Positions 52,722-62,221 of a stretch of 64,000 nt of DNA are shown piece after piece. Under the pieces are notes generated by a model. The model had not been told where the DNA came from, made no database searches, and saw only the letters and a program-made list of their open reading frames with translations. A program made the position numbers and the translations under genes. Origin of the DNA: Bacillota bacterium (GTDB lineage: Bacteria; Bacillota; Clostridia; Acetivibrionales; DSM-1351); assembly GCA_023433945.1 (NCBI GenBank), contig JAEYTP010000075.1, forward strand, positions 37,985-101,984, given 5' to 3'. Each line of letters starts with the position of its first letter. Position 1 is the stretch's first letter.

Positions 52722-53807
52722 TTAGAAAAACCCTCTCTTATCCATCAGTGTCTGCTCTCTAATCCTTCTAAGTCCGTCGTTTATTGATTTTGCACGGATT
52801 TCCCCTATACCCTCAACATTATCAAGCTCTTCTATGCTTGCGTGACATATATTTTGAAGGGTGGAGAACTGTGCCACAATGTTTCTCATTACACTAATTG
52901 GAAGCCTGGGGATTCTAGACATTATTCTGTAGCCCCTTGGAAATACGTCAACATCGAGTGCCCCTGTTCCTGATGCATACCCTAATATTTTCATAATGTT
53001 GTTTAAATCCATTAATTCTTCATTGGAAAGACTTCTGACATTCCTAATTAGGTCTTGAACTGTAGTCCCATCTTTCTTGACAACATAGTCTTCAATTACT
53101 AGCTTTGCATTGTCTTCAACATTTAGCAATAACTCTTCCAATTGCATACTGATGAGTCTTCCTTCATTCCCTAGCTCGCAGATATATCTATCAATCTCAT
53201 CAACAATGCGCATCACCATTTCTGTCCTTTGAATTACAAAGCATATATCACTTGTAGTCACCATGTCTTCAAATTCCAAGACGTTGAGCTTATTTATTGA
53301 ATTATCTAAAACCTTCTTGTACTTTTCAAGAGTCTGCAATGCTTGATTGGCTCTGTTTAGAATATTTGAGGTATCTTTTAGTATATATTTTCTGTTATCC
53401 TTGTAAAGAGTGATAACATTTCTTCTTTGGGAAATGCACAAAACTATCTCTCCTGTCTGCTTTGCGAATCTTTCTGCAGTCTTATGCCTTGTGCCTGTTT
53501 CACAGGTTTCTATTGTGGAATCGGGAATTAATAGTGCATTAGCATAGAGTATAGTTTTTAAATCCTTACTTATTATGATTGCACCATCCATTTTTGCTAA
53601 CTCATACAGATGTGAGGGTGTATATGGCTTGTTAATATTAAATCCTCCATCCACTATTTTAATCACTTCAGGTGAATCTCCAATAACGATTAGTGCCCCC
53701 GTCCTTGCCTTTAGAATGTTTTCCAATCCTTCCCGCAAGCTTGTTCCAGGTGCCATTAATCGCAACACATCCAAAAAATATCCGTCTTTTTGCCTTTCAA
53801 GTCTCAT
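52722..53807 (-). CDS. disA: DNA integrity scanning diadenylate cyclase
   Basis: DisA makes c-di-AMP and links it to DNA damage during sporulation. The N-terminal cyclase domain has KMDGAIIISKDL near residue 78 and GTRHKTAERFAKQTG near 108. A helical linker follows, then a C-terminal helix-hairpin-helix DNA-binding domain with IEELDNVEGIGEIRAKSIND. The 361 residues are normal. GGAGGT lies twelve bases before the ATG, and AGGAG directly touches it. It follows radA on the same strand, as in B. subtilis. Confidence 0.97.
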   Translation of the reverse strand: MRLERQKDGYFLDVLRLMAPGTSLREGLENILKARTGALIVIGDSPEVIKIVDGGFNINKPYTPSHLYELAKMDGAIIISKDLKTILYANALLIPDSTIETCETGTRHKTAERFAKQTGEIVLCISQRRNVITLYKDNRKYILKDTSNILNRANQALQTLEKYKKVLDNSINKLNVLEFEDMVTTSDICFVIQRTEMVMRIVDEIDRYICELGNEGRLISMQLEELLLNVEDNAKLVIEDYVVKKDGTTVQDLIRNVRSLSNEELMDLNNIMKILGYASGTGALDVDVFPRGYRIMSRIPRLPISVMRNIVAQFSTLQNICHASIEELDNVEGIGEIRAKSINDGLRRIREQTLMDKRGFF

Positions 53808-53893
53808 CTCCTAAAAACTACCTCCGAGTATTCCCAATATTAGCATATCAATTATTTTACAATAAAATTAGATTTATTAATATACTAAATATG

Positions 53894-55279
53894 TTATTTT
53901 TTAAAGACATCATTTATTACTTGATGTAGTAATTTGAATTGGCATATTGTCAAGCCGCCTATATCAGCACCTTTAGGTAGAGCGTTTTGGGCAACATATA
54001 CCTTTTCAAAGCCCCTTCTCTCCAACTCCCTAAGTCTTTGCTCCAACGCGGGAACCTTTTTGAGCTCTCCTGTAAGTCCTACATCGGCAATAAATGCTAT
54101 ATTTCCTGCAATACTAAAATTGTTTACAGATGATACAATACACATAATAACAGCCAAATTTACCGCAGGCTCTTTAAACTTAAGTCCTCCAGAGGTCTTG
54201 AGTACTACATCCTTATCATAAAGAGATATTTTACCTCTCTGCTCCAATATAGAAATCAGTGTATTAAGCTGCTCACGCCTTAGACACTCTCCAATTCTTG
54301 ATGGAAAAGGTGTAAATGTCTTTGATACTAAGCTCTCAACCTCAACAATGATTGGGCGTGAGCCATCCTTTACCACAGTTAATGCACATCCCGAAACAGC
54401 TTCATTTTGATTTCGTATTGTCATAAAAAACTCTGAAGGATTATCAATGGATACAAGCCCACGTTCTGTCATCTCAAAATATCCACGTTCCCAGGTGCTG
54501 CCAAATCTATTCTTAGATACAGATAGTCCCCTGAGTTGTTCCTCATTCTCTCCATCCAGTATAAGTACTGCATCTACCAAGTGCTCCAATGACCTTAATC
54601 CAGCAATTTCTTCACTCTTATTCATTTGTCCCACAATAAAAACGGCCCTTGGTCTTTGTGGATTTTTAGCCACCTTGAGCAACTCACTTGCGCATTCCAT
54701 GGTCTGTGTAGGGGAGCCAGCTCTTGACGTAGCAAAGTTCTCCAGCATAAATGTCTGAATACTGTCTACTATTACTAGTTCGGGGTCAATTTCATCCACT
54801 GCAGACAGCACACTATCTAGACTATTGTCTGAAAAAACCCATACATTGGGGCTTATGGACTCAAACAATCTATCCGCCCTATTTTTAATCTGAGTTTCGC
54901 TTTCTTCACCTGAGGCATACAATACCTTCATGCCACTCTGTGCAATATCTTGTGCAACCTGTAGTAGAAGAGTTGATTTACCTGCGCCCGGTTTGGCAGT
55001 TATTATTGTAATAGAGTCCCGAACAATTCCTCCGCCCATTACTCTGTTAAATTCATTTATTCCTGTAACTATCCTGTCACTATTCCCGGCCTTAATCTCA
55101 TTTAGCCTTGATATGGGTTTAACAGGTCTCTTTACAGACGTCTTTGCTTTTTTGGTCTCAACAACTACTTCAGAAAAGGTATTCCAGCTGTCACACTCGG
55201 TACATTTTCCGTTCCATTTTGAGGTTTCATACCCACAGTTGCTGCACTTATAAATTATCTTAGTCTTGATATGCCTCAC
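53894..55279 (-). CDS. radA: RadA/Sms DNA recombination protein
   Basis: RadA helps branch migration and repair. The zinc finger YKCSNCGYETSKWNGKCTEC, Walker A ITAKPGAGKSTLLLQVAQD near residue 95, the RadA-specific SKNRFGST near 255 and a C-terminal Lon-like domain with PALEQRLRELERRGFEKVYV are all present. There are 461 residues from GTG 55279. That GTG touches the AAGGGG site, so initiation may really be at ATC 55270, which is spaced normally and fits the family N-terminus; this is not proven. disA follows after ~90 bases. Confidence 0.96.
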   Translation of the reverse strand: MRHIKTKIIYKCSNCGYETSKWNGKCTECDSWNTFSEVVVETKKAKTSVKRPVKPISRLNEIKAGNSDRIVTGINEFNRVMGGGIVRDSITIITAKPGAGKSTLLLQVAQDIAQSGMKVLYASGEESETQIKNRADRLFESISPNVWVFSDNSLDSVLSAVDEIDPELVIVDSIQTFMLENFATSRAGSPTQTMECASELLKVAKNPQRPRAVFIVGQMNKSEEIAGLRSLEHLVDAVLILDGENEEQLRGLSVSKNRFGSTWERGYFEMTERGLVSIDNPSEFFMTIRNQNEAVSGCALTVVKDGSRPIIVEVESLVSKTFTPFPSRIGECLRREQLNTLISILEQRGKISLYDKDVVLKTSGGLKFKEPAVNLAVIMCIVSSVNNFSIAGNIAFIADVGLTGELKKVPALEQRLRELERRGFEKVYVAQNALPKGADIGGLTICQFKLLHQVINDVFKK

Positions 55280-55294
55280 CCCTTATAAAAATAA

Positions 55295-55375
55295 ATTTTG
55301 TAACAAATCCTTTTAAAATAAAGTTAGTAACAAATCCTTTAAAATAAGTTTCTAACAACTCTTTTTAATAACAAA
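55295..55375. repeat. ~27-bp repeat between the GH15 gene and radA
   Basis: TAACAAATCCTTTTAAAATA-like units begin at 55301, 55328 and 55353 (spacings 27 and 25), the third being the most decayed. Confidence 0.65.
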
Positions 55376-55396
55376 TTTACTAAAGACCTATTTATG

Positions 55397-57331
55397 TTAA
55401 ATAATACCTTCCTTAACTAACTTGGAGTATACGTGTACATACATTGCATGTGACCACGTCAAAGGTATTATCCAGTCAGGCTTTCCAGTGTACTTATTAA
55501 TCTGCTCAGGCAGCATACCCATTTCTGTCTTACCTGCGGCCGACCAATTAAGATATTTTTTTGCTTTATCATAATCTCTGTTTTTTGCATGATAAAGAGC
55601 TAGCCATAAAGTGGTTAAAATCCAGGGATTTCCTCCCATGTAGTCATCATTTTCGTATCTCTTAATGCCTCCCACATCATTGCAGGTAAGTACTTTCTCG
55701 ATAAGTTCTACAGTACTCTTCATTTTTGGGTCCTCTGAGGAATATACATCAAAAGGTACTGAGATACCAACCAAGCTTACATCTACCTTCCAATCCTCTT
55801 TTGTAACATCCTTTGTATACCCTTTTGTATTCACCGTAATTATCTCGGTGTCATTGGAACTCTCGGGACCAAAACCATTGAGCTTAACCTTGACACTTCG
55901 GATAAACCGCTTATACTCTTCTTTCCAAAATCTAGCTTCTATGGCCTTCTTTAGTTTGTCTGCGGCAGTATTCCATCCCTCAATTATTTCAGTTGGCTTA
56001 TTGAGAATCTCTGCTATCTTGGCTCCCGCTACTATCCCTGCATGTACTGCAGCACTAGAATATGCATGTTCCCCCAGTCTTTCCTCCCATAGATCAAAAC
56101 TAGGTTTTGGCAGGCCGGTTTCAGAATCAATGAAGCTTAACAAGAAGTTTACTGCTGCTTCAACACTATCCCAAACATATGATAAAAATTCCCGCCTTCT
56201 GGTTGTATAGTAATGTGACAGCATTCCCCAGATAATACTTCCTGTTTCATCAATCTGAAGTCCCCAGCATGGGGCAAGATTCCCATCCATATGATAACGT
56301 TGCTGCCAGCTTCCATCCTCATCCTGTGTATTCACAGCCCATTTATAAAAATTGTCTACACAGCAAGACATTCCGCATATATCCAAAGCCGTTGTGATAA
56401 AAGCTGCATCCCTTCCCCAACAATACGCATACCTTCCTGACTTTCTAAAATATTCATCCACTTCAGGAGCCGCCATCAATCCCCCGGTCCTTTTGTTGTA
56501 CATAAGCTTGAATACTAAAATAGACCGCTTATACAGGCTAAACAGTTCATTATTGTTACTTTTTATGGGTGCAGCATCAGCTATACAGTTTCTCCAGTAT
56601 TCTTCTGTTTCAGAATAAATAACTTTTGCACCTTTTGATTTTACTTTTTTAATTAAATACTTACAGTTCTTGAGACTATCTCCAAAAGAAATATATACAT
56701 TAAAGTGCTTGGTCTCATTGGGTGAAAAAGTCCCTAAGTCCCAAGAAACCGCAGCATCCTTAGACATTGAAATGTCATCCGCGCCGTATAAAAATGTGTT
56801 TACTGCAGCTTCATATGAGCAATTACCGAGTTGATACTGCATAGCAGGATGGTCCGAAAAAATACCTACATAATTATCATTGCTGTAGTGAATGAGTGCT
56901 TCATTTCTGAAATCAAACAAAGAACAAGTCATTTCAGGGTGATTACTGCTTGCAGCCGAAAAGGAAACAAATCCAAGTTCCTTGCTGTCATTAGCAATAT
57001 TTTTTATTTGAAAGTGTCTAACTAGTACGTCCATATTTGGGTGAACAAGATCGTATACGTCTACAGTAAACTCATGCTGTCTATTTTTTATGGTAGTCTT
57101 AATTATATTGGTATCCTCAATATATTTTTGATTAAATTCACAACTTGCATCATTAAGCCATACTGTACTGTTGGAAACGTATTTTGTGAATATACCGCAT
57201 AACATCTTATCAAACTGCTGTTTTTTATCTATATCTGGCCAATACAATCTAAGTAACTCTGCTCTATCGCTAAAGCATGCTAAAACAGCAGAATTCCCAG
57301 TAATTGCATTATTGAAATATGATTTTTGCAT
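55397..57331 (-). CDS. Glycoside hydrolase family 15 (glucoamylase-like)
   Basis: GH15 enzymes release glucose from alpha-glucans or trehalose-like substrates. The N-terminal ~270 residues form a beta-sandwich. The (alpha/alpha)6 barrel has YCWGRDAAFITTALDICG near residue 320, LAPCWGLQIDETGSIIWG near 360, the likely acid in SFDLWEERLGEHAYSS near 420 and the likely base in LPEQINKYTGKPDWIIPLTW near 610. The 644 residues start at ATG 57331 (GGGGG upstream); there is no signal peptide, so it acts inside the cell. It interrupts the usual clpC-radA order. Confidence 0.9.
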   Translation of the reverse strand: MQKSYFNNAITGNSAVLACFSDRAELLRLYWPDIDKKQQFDKMLCGIFTKYVSNSTVWLNDASCEFNQKYIEDTNIIKTTIKNRQHEFTVDVYDLVHPNMDVLVRHFQIKNIANDSKELGFVSFSAASSNHPEMTCSLFDFRNEALIHYSNDNYVGIFSDHPAMQYQLGNCSYEAAVNTFLYGADDISMSKDAAVSWDLGTFSPNETKHFNVYISFGDSLKNCKYLIKKVKSKGAKVIYSETEEYWRNCIADAAPIKSNNNELFSLYKRSILVFKLMYNKRTGGLMAAPEVDEYFRKSGRYAYCWGRDAAFITTALDICGMSCCVDNFYKWAVNTQDEDGSWQQRYHMDGNLAPCWGLQIDETGSIIWGMLSHYYTTRRREFLSYVWDSVEAAVNFLLSFIDSETGLPKPSFDLWEERLGEHAYSSAAVHAGIVAGAKIAEILNKPTEIIEGWNTAADKLKKAIEARFWKEEYKRFIRSVKVKLNGFGPESSNDTEIITVNTKGYTKDVTKEDWKVDVSLVGISVPFDVYSSEDPKMKSTVELIEKVLTCNDVGGIKRYENDDYMGGNPWILTTLWLALYHAKNRDYDKAKKYLNWSAAGKTEMGMLPEQINKYTGKPDWIIPLTWSHAMYVHVYSKLVKEGII

Positions 57332-57506
57332 AGTTTTCCCCCATCTATTAAATCTGGTGATACCAAATAAGTATTTTATCATACTTATGTCAAAAAATGT
57401 TGATGATGTATTTATTCTAGCATATAAATACAATTGAATTAAGTGACAGCAAATACAATTTTGTCTAAAAAAACAAGCAAAATGTTGTATTTATGCAACA
57501 AAAAAT

Positions 57507-57579
57507 CAGCAGGAAGGATATATACCCATATAAACAGTTCAATAAAACCGCTTCTTCAATGAGAATATCCGCCCTGCCG
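57507..57579 (-). terminator. Probable terminator of the ctsR-clpC operon
   Basis: CAGGAAGGATAT (57510-57521) pairs with ATATCCGCCCTG (57565-57576) except for two central positions. On the minus strand TGATTTTTTG follows. It lies about 45 bases after the clpC stop. Confidence 0.6.
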
Positions 57580-57624
57580 ACCTTTAGTATAATAAATTAT
57601 AAAAATGAGATTATTACTGCAATA

Positions 57625-60057
57625 TTATTGTTTTCTTACTACAATCTTATCATCCTCTAGGTCTACAACTATACTATCACCAGCTTTAACCTTGCCTTCT
57701 AGCATCTCCTCAGCAAGCCTATCCTCAATCATGCTTTGAATTGCACGTCTTAATGGGCGGGCTCCAAATAATGGATCATAACCCTTCTTAGCGAGATATT
57801 CAGTTGCAGCTTCACTTACTACCAGTTTAATGCTATTTGCTTCTAGTCGTTTTATCAGCACTCGCAGCATAAGCTTAACGATTTCTTTGATATCAGCCTC
57901 GCTTAATGGGTGGAATACTATGATATCATCAATCCTGTTGAGAAACTCAGGTCGGAATGACTTTTTGAGCTCTCCCATCACATTGCTCTTCATATCTTCA
58001 TAGTTCTTTGCTGTTTCATCCTTAGCAGCCGAAAAGCCTAAGCGTTTTGGTTCTGTAATAGTTCTAGCACCAACATTTGAGGTCATAATAATTACGGTAT
58101 TTCTGAAGTCTACCACCCTGCCCTGAGAGTCTGTAAGCCTACCATCTTCAAGTATCTGGAGCAGAATATTGAAAATATCCGGATGCGCCTTCTCTATTTC
58201 ATCAAAAAGTAGCACTGAATATGGCTTCCTTCTAACTCTTTCAGTGAGCTGCCCCCCTTCATCATACCCTACATAACCTGGAGGTGAGCCTACTAGCTTA
58301 GATACACTATGTTTTTCCATAAACTCGGACATATCTACTCTAATAAGTGACTTTTCATCTCCAAAAATAGCTTCTGCCAATGCCTTGCTAAGTTCTGTCT
58401 TACCCACACCTGTAGGACCAAGGAAAATAAATGAACCCACTGGACGTTTTGGATCTTTTAGTCCCACACGCCCTCTTCTAATTGCCTTTGAGATCGCCTT
58501 TACAGCCTCTTCCTGTCCAATTACACGTTGATGCAGTAAATCCTCCATCTTCAATAGACGTTCCGACTCCTCTTCAGCCAATCTCTTAACGGGTATACCT
58601 GTCCAAGTAGATACTATTTCTGCTATTTCTTCAGATGATACCACATGTGTCTGCGTCTGATTTTTTTGCTTCCATTCGTCCTTTATTTTTTCTAATTCTG
58701 CCTTCATCTTTTGTTCTTCGTCACGAATATTAGCAGCCTTTTCATATTCCTGGCAACGAATAGCATCTTCTTTTTCCTTACCAAGCTTAAGAACCTTTTC
58801 TTCCATATTCTTTATGTCGGGCGGTGCAGTAAAGGTCTTCAAACGGACTCTTGACGCAGCCTCGTCTACTAGGTCTATGGCCTTATCAGGCAAAAATCTA
58901 TCGGTAATATATCTGTCAGCAAGTTTAACTGCTGCTTCTAGTGCATCATCTGTAATTTTTACACGGTGATGAGCCTCATACTTGTCTCGTACTCCCTTAA
59001 GTATCTCAAGTGCTTCATCTGAGGATGGTTCACCAACTGTTATTGGTTGAAATCTTCTTTCAAGCGCAGCATCCTTCTCAATGTGCTTTCTATATTCATT
59101 TAGAGTAGTTGCACCGATAACCTGTATCTCTCCTCGGGACAATGATGGTTTAAGTATATTTGATGCGTCAATAGCACCTTCTGCTGCTCCGGCACCAACC
59201 ATAGTATGCATTTCATCAATAAACAAAATTACATTACCGGCTTTTCTTATCTCCTCCATTGCCTTTTTGAGTCTATCCTCAAATTCCCCTCTATATTTTG
59301 CTCCCGCAACCATTGATGATAAGTCAAGAGTTACAACCCTCTTGTCGCGCAAAATCTCAGGGATATTACCTTCTACAATTCTTTGGGCAAGGCCTTCTGC
59401 TATGGCTGTTTTACCAACTCCCGGCTCACCTATAAGGCATGGATTATTCTTTGTCCTTCTGCTGAGTATCTGTATAACTCTCTCAATTTCACTATCTCTA
59501 CCAATGACAGGGTCAAACTTACCCTCCCTTGCCATATCAGTCAAATCTCTGCCAAATTGGTTTAGGGTTGGGGTATTGTTGCTGGTGCTATGTGTCTTTG
59601 GAGTACCTGTTGCGCTAGGTGCTTCTTCACTGAGCATCTTTGTAAGCTCATTGAGCAATTTCTGTGGGTCAACTCCTAGATCAATCATTATTCTTACGGC
59701 AACACTTTCTCCTTCTTTAACAATGCCAAGCAATAGATGTTCAGTACCAATAAAATTTTGTCCCATGCGACGAGCTTCTCTAAATGCCAACTCTAAAACA
59801 TTTTTTGTTCTAGGTGTAAAGCCCTGAGGTTGTTGTCCAACTGTATCGCCCCTGCCAATTAACTCATCTATCTGTTTATTGATTTTATCTTCAGTAACGC
59901 CCTGAGCTGCCAGTACACGAGCAGCAACCCCAGTACCCTCCTTTACTAAACCATATAATATATGCTCTGTACCAACATAGTTGTGTCCAAGCTCCATTGC
60001 ACTCTGCTGAGAAAAGGTAATTGCCTTCTCTGCTTTTTCTGTAAATCGTCCATACAT
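57625..60057 (-). CDS. clpC: ClpC ATPase, Clp protease unfoldase
   Basis: ClpC unfolds substrates for ClpP. The 810 residues contain two Clp_N repeats (YVGTEHILYGLVKEG and FIGTEHLLLGIVKEG), a first AAA+ domain (LIGEPGVGKTAIAEGL, near residue 210), a UVR-like middle part (EYEKAANIRDEEQKMKAEL), a second AAA+ domain (FLGPTGVGKTELSKALAEA) and a C-terminal D2-small domain ending in KAGDSIVVDL. AAGGAAGG precedes the ATG. It is the last of ctsR-mcsA-mcsB-clpC, so it is under CtsR control and may be delivered pArg-marked proteins by McsB. Confidence 0.98.
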   Translation of the reverse strand: MYGRFTEKAEKAITFSQQSAMELGHNYVGTEHILYGLVKEGTGVAARVLAAQGVTEDKINKQIDELIGRGDTVGQQPQGFTPRTKNVLELAFREARRMGQNFIGTEHLLLGIVKEGESVAVRIMIDLGVDPQKLLNELTKMLSEEAPSATGTPKTHSTSNNTPTLNQFGRDLTDMAREGKFDPVIGRDSEIERVIQILSRRTKNNPCLIGEPGVGKTAIAEGLAQRIVEGNIPEILRDKRVVTLDLSSMVAGAKYRGEFEDRLKKAMEEIRKAGNVILFIDEMHTMVGAGAAEGAIDASNILKPSLSRGEIQVIGATTLNEYRKHIEKDAALERRFQPITVGEPSSDEALEILKGVRDKYEAHHRVKITDDALEAAVKLADRYITDRFLPDKAIDLVDEAASRVRLKTFTAPPDIKNMEEKVLKLGKEKEDAIRCQEYEKAANIRDEEQKMKAELEKIKDEWKQKNQTQTHVVSSEEIAEIVSTWTGIPVKRLAEEESERLLKMEDLLHQRVIGQEEAVKAISKAIRRGRVGLKDPKRPVGSFIFLGPTGVGKTELSKALAEAIFGDEKSLIRVDMSEFMEKHSVSKLVGSPPGYVGYDEGGQLTERVRRKPYSVLLFDEIEKAHPDIFNILLQILEDGRLTDSQGRVVDFRNTVIIMTSNVGARTITEPKRLGFSAAKDETAKNYEDMKSNVMGELKKSFRPEFLNRIDDIIVFHPLSEADIKEIVKLMLRVLIKRLEANSIKLVVSEAATEYLAKKGYDPLFGARPLRRAIQSMIEDRLAEEMLEGKVKAGDSIVVDLEDDKIVVRKQ

Positions 60058-60078
60058 ATATAAATCCTTCCTTTCGCT

Positions 60079-61095
60079 CTACTTCAACATTTTTTGTCTG
60101 ATTAACTCAGCCCTCTTTATATCTCTCTCATCCTTTGACAGCTGTTTACCCATTAATTTCTGGAGCGTGGCAGGTTGGCTAAACACCATTATGTCATTTA
60201 TATCCACTATATCTACACCATTAATTATTCCCATGCTCACGCCCAATCTAACATCTGAAATAAGTTTGAAGCATTCCTCTGAGTTTATTATTCTAGCATT
60301 TTTTAGAATGCCATAAGACCTGAATATTCTATCTTCAAACCTATACACATCCTGCTTGTATAGTTGATGTCTCAATGCTTTTTCCCTATCAATAATCTGT
60401 TTGCTGATTTTGTCAATACTAGAAATAATCTCTTCTTCATTTCTACCTAGGGTTATCTGATTAGAAACCTGAAACATGTCTCCTAATGCATCACTGTTCT
60501 CTCCATACAGACCTCTGACCGCAACACCAATCTTACCGCAGTTTTCCAATACTGATTTGATATATCCAGTCATAACTAGTGCCGGAAGGTGAAGCATTAC
60601 CGAAGCCCTGATACCAGTCCCAAGATTTGTGGGGCAGCTAGTCAAATAGCCATATCTTATGTCAAATGCATAATCCGCTTCCTTTTCAATAATTCCATCT
60701 ATGACATTACACTCATCATAAGCCCTCTCCAGTTGGATACCATTATATAATGTCTGAATTCTAATATGATCTTCTTCATTTATCATTATGGAGATGTTCT
60801 GATTTTCATTTATAAACGCTCCACTATTTTTCCTCGTTTCTGCTAAATCGGGACTAATCAGATGTCTCTCTACCAGAGAATACTTTTCTACTTCATGTAA
60901 TGATGGCATATCCAAATATGCTAACTTTTGTTCAGGAACTTTACTAAATATGTTCTGCATTCTATCAATCAGCTTATGTTGTTGATTCTGACTCATCTTA
61001 ATAGGGAATGGAATATCATTAAAATTTCTAGCAAGCCTTACTCTGCTGGATACTGCAATATCAAATTCCGGCCCCTTTTCGCTGTAGCTGCTCAT
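60079..61095 (-). CDS. mcsB: Protein arginine kinase
   Basis: McsB phosphorylates arginine residues, marks proteins for ClpCP and inactivates CtsR. The 338-residue phosphagen-kinase-like protein has VSSRVRLARNFNDIPFP near residue 15, MINEEDHIRIQ near 110 and LTSCPTNLGTGIRASVMLHL near 150 with the conserved Cys. The ATG overlaps the mcsA stop (ATGA), so translation is coupled. GGAGGGG lies upstream. Confidence 0.97.
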   Translation of the reverse strand: MSSYSEKGPEFDIAVSSRVRLARNFNDIPFPIKMSQNQQHKLIDRMQNIFSKVPEQKLAYLDMPSLHEVEKYSLVERHLISPDLAETRKNSGAFINENQNISIMINEEDHIRIQTLYNGIQLERAYDECNVIDGIIEKEADYAFDIRYGYLTSCPTNLGTGIRASVMLHLPALVMTGYIKSVLENCGKIGVAVRGLYGENSDALGDMFQVSNQITLGRNEEEIISSIDKISKQIIDREKALRHQLYKQDVYRFEDRIFRSYGILKNARIINSEECFKLISDVRLGVSMGIINGVDIVDINDIMVFSQPATLQKLMGKQLSKDERDIKRAELIRQKMLK

Positions 61096-61586
61096 AATTC
61101 AATCCCCTCCAATCCCCTAATCCTATCTCTGAGCTTAGCTGCATTTTCATACTCTTCTTTTTCAATAGCTACTGCTAGTTGCTTTTTGAGTTTTTCTACT
61201 TCTTTTGTGACATCAATATTACTGCTTACTCTTGCAGGTACCTTTCCATGGTGTTCAACATTTCCATGTAACCTGCTAATGACTGGATCAAGCTTTATTT
61301 TAAAGGTCTCATAGCAATGAGAGCAACCCAGCCTAGATATTTTCAAAAAATCGTTATAATCCATTCCACACTTTGAACATTTTAGGACAGGCGATGTCTC
61401 CTGTTTTTTTAGTTGAGTGCCAAAGAGGCCGTTAATTAAATCATTAAAACCAAACGGCGTTATAAACTCTGTATTACTCATTTCTTTAGCACATTTATCA
61501 CAAAGGTATATATCCATCTTTATATTATTTTTTATCTGAGTTAAATGAACATTTGCGTTATTCTGCTGACAATTTTGACAAAGCAT
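61092..61586 (-). CDS. mcsA: McsA, activator of McsB
   Basis: McsA carries zinc-binding CxxC pairs and activates McsB. The 164-residue protein has MLCQNCQQNNANVHLTQI and YLCDKCAKEM in the first 40 residues, CSKCGMDYNDFLKISRLGCS in the middle and a C-terminal UVR motif (KKQLAVAIEKEEYENAAKLR). The start is ATG 61586, ten bases after GGGAG and matching the family N-terminus; the GTG at 61595 lies within the leader. Confidence 0.95.
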   Translation of the reverse strand: MLCQNCQQNNANVHLTQIKNNIKMDIYLCDKCAKEMSNTEFITPFGFNDLINGLFGTQLKKQETSPVLKCSKCGMDYNDFLKISRLGCSHCYETFKIKLDPVISRLHGNVEHHGKVPARVSSNIDVTKEVEKLKKQLAVAIEKEEYENAAKLRDRIRGLEGIEL

Positions 61587-61612
61587 ATAGCTCACACTCC
61601 CAATTCATTATA

Positions 61613-62071
61613 TTAAACCAAAAGGCTAATTATCATATTTTTTAGTAGAACTGCCCTGAGTATATCTCTATCAGGCATTTGTATACCACCCAAAACCTTA
61701 TCACTGACAGCAGCCTTCATTACGAAGCCTTCTCTTTCCGAAATCACATCATAGTCTACAAAATTATTAATAAACACCTCTGCACTTTGCTGTGATATGC
61801 TATTCCCCATGGAAGATACTATATGCATTAAATAGTTCCCCGGTCTATTTATGTTTATCCTTCTAATTTTAACGTGTCCCCCACCGCCTCTACGGCTTTC
61901 AACATAGTAACCCCTATCAGCTGTAAATCTTGTATCTATTACATAGTTTATCTGAGATGGCACACAGTTGAAATGGTTTGCCAATTCATTTCTCTGAATT
62001 TCTATGGTTCCGTCTGTATCAGCTATCATCTGTTTTATAAATGCTTCAATAATATCGCTTAGTCTGGCCAT
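61613..62071 (-). CDS. ctsR: Class III stress repressor CtsR
   Basis: CtsR represses heat-shock genes by binding tandem RGTCAAA. The 152-residue protein has an N-terminal winged helix-turn-helix (NELANHFNCVPSQINYVIDT) and the glycine wing ESRRGGGGHVKIRR, which in B. subtilis acts as heat sensor. The C-terminal helical dimer and McsB-sensitive region follows. GGGGTGA precedes ATG 62071. It is first in ctsR-mcsA-mcsB-clpC and its own operator lies just upstream. Confidence 0.97.
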   Translation of the reverse strand: MARLSDIIEAFIKQMIADTDGTIEIQRNELANHFNCVPSQINYVIDTRFTADRGYYVESRRGGGGHVKIRRININRPGNYLMHIVSSMGNSISQQSAEVFINNFVDYDVISEREGFVMKAAVSDKVLGGIQMPDRDILRAVLLKNMIISLLV

Positions 62072-62092
62072 ATCATCACCCCATATATTGAT

Positions 62093-62146
62093 TTTGACTT
62101 TCTTTGACCTTATCTTTATTATAAAACCCGTGTATCAAAAAATCAA
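62093..62146 (-). promoter_or_regulatory. ctsR promoter with CtsR operator
   Basis: On the minus strand -35 TTGATT (62141-62146), 17 bases and -10 TATAAT (62118-62123) form a good sigma-A promoter. The operator GGTCAAAGAAAGTCAAA (complement of 62093-62109) matches the CtsR consensus RGTCAAANANRGTCAAA completely and lies at the likely transcription start. This predicts autoregulation of the operon. Confidence 0.93.
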
Positions 62147-62221
62147 TAGCCTGTTAATCTTTAAACCAACAAACCTATTTTGCCAAACCTATTAAAAAAT
62201 ATTCTGAAAATATACTAATAA

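Noticed and set aside
59081..59827. 248-residue plus-strand frame
   Set aside because: It is antisense to clpC, and its composition reflects the complement of conserved AAA+ sequence.
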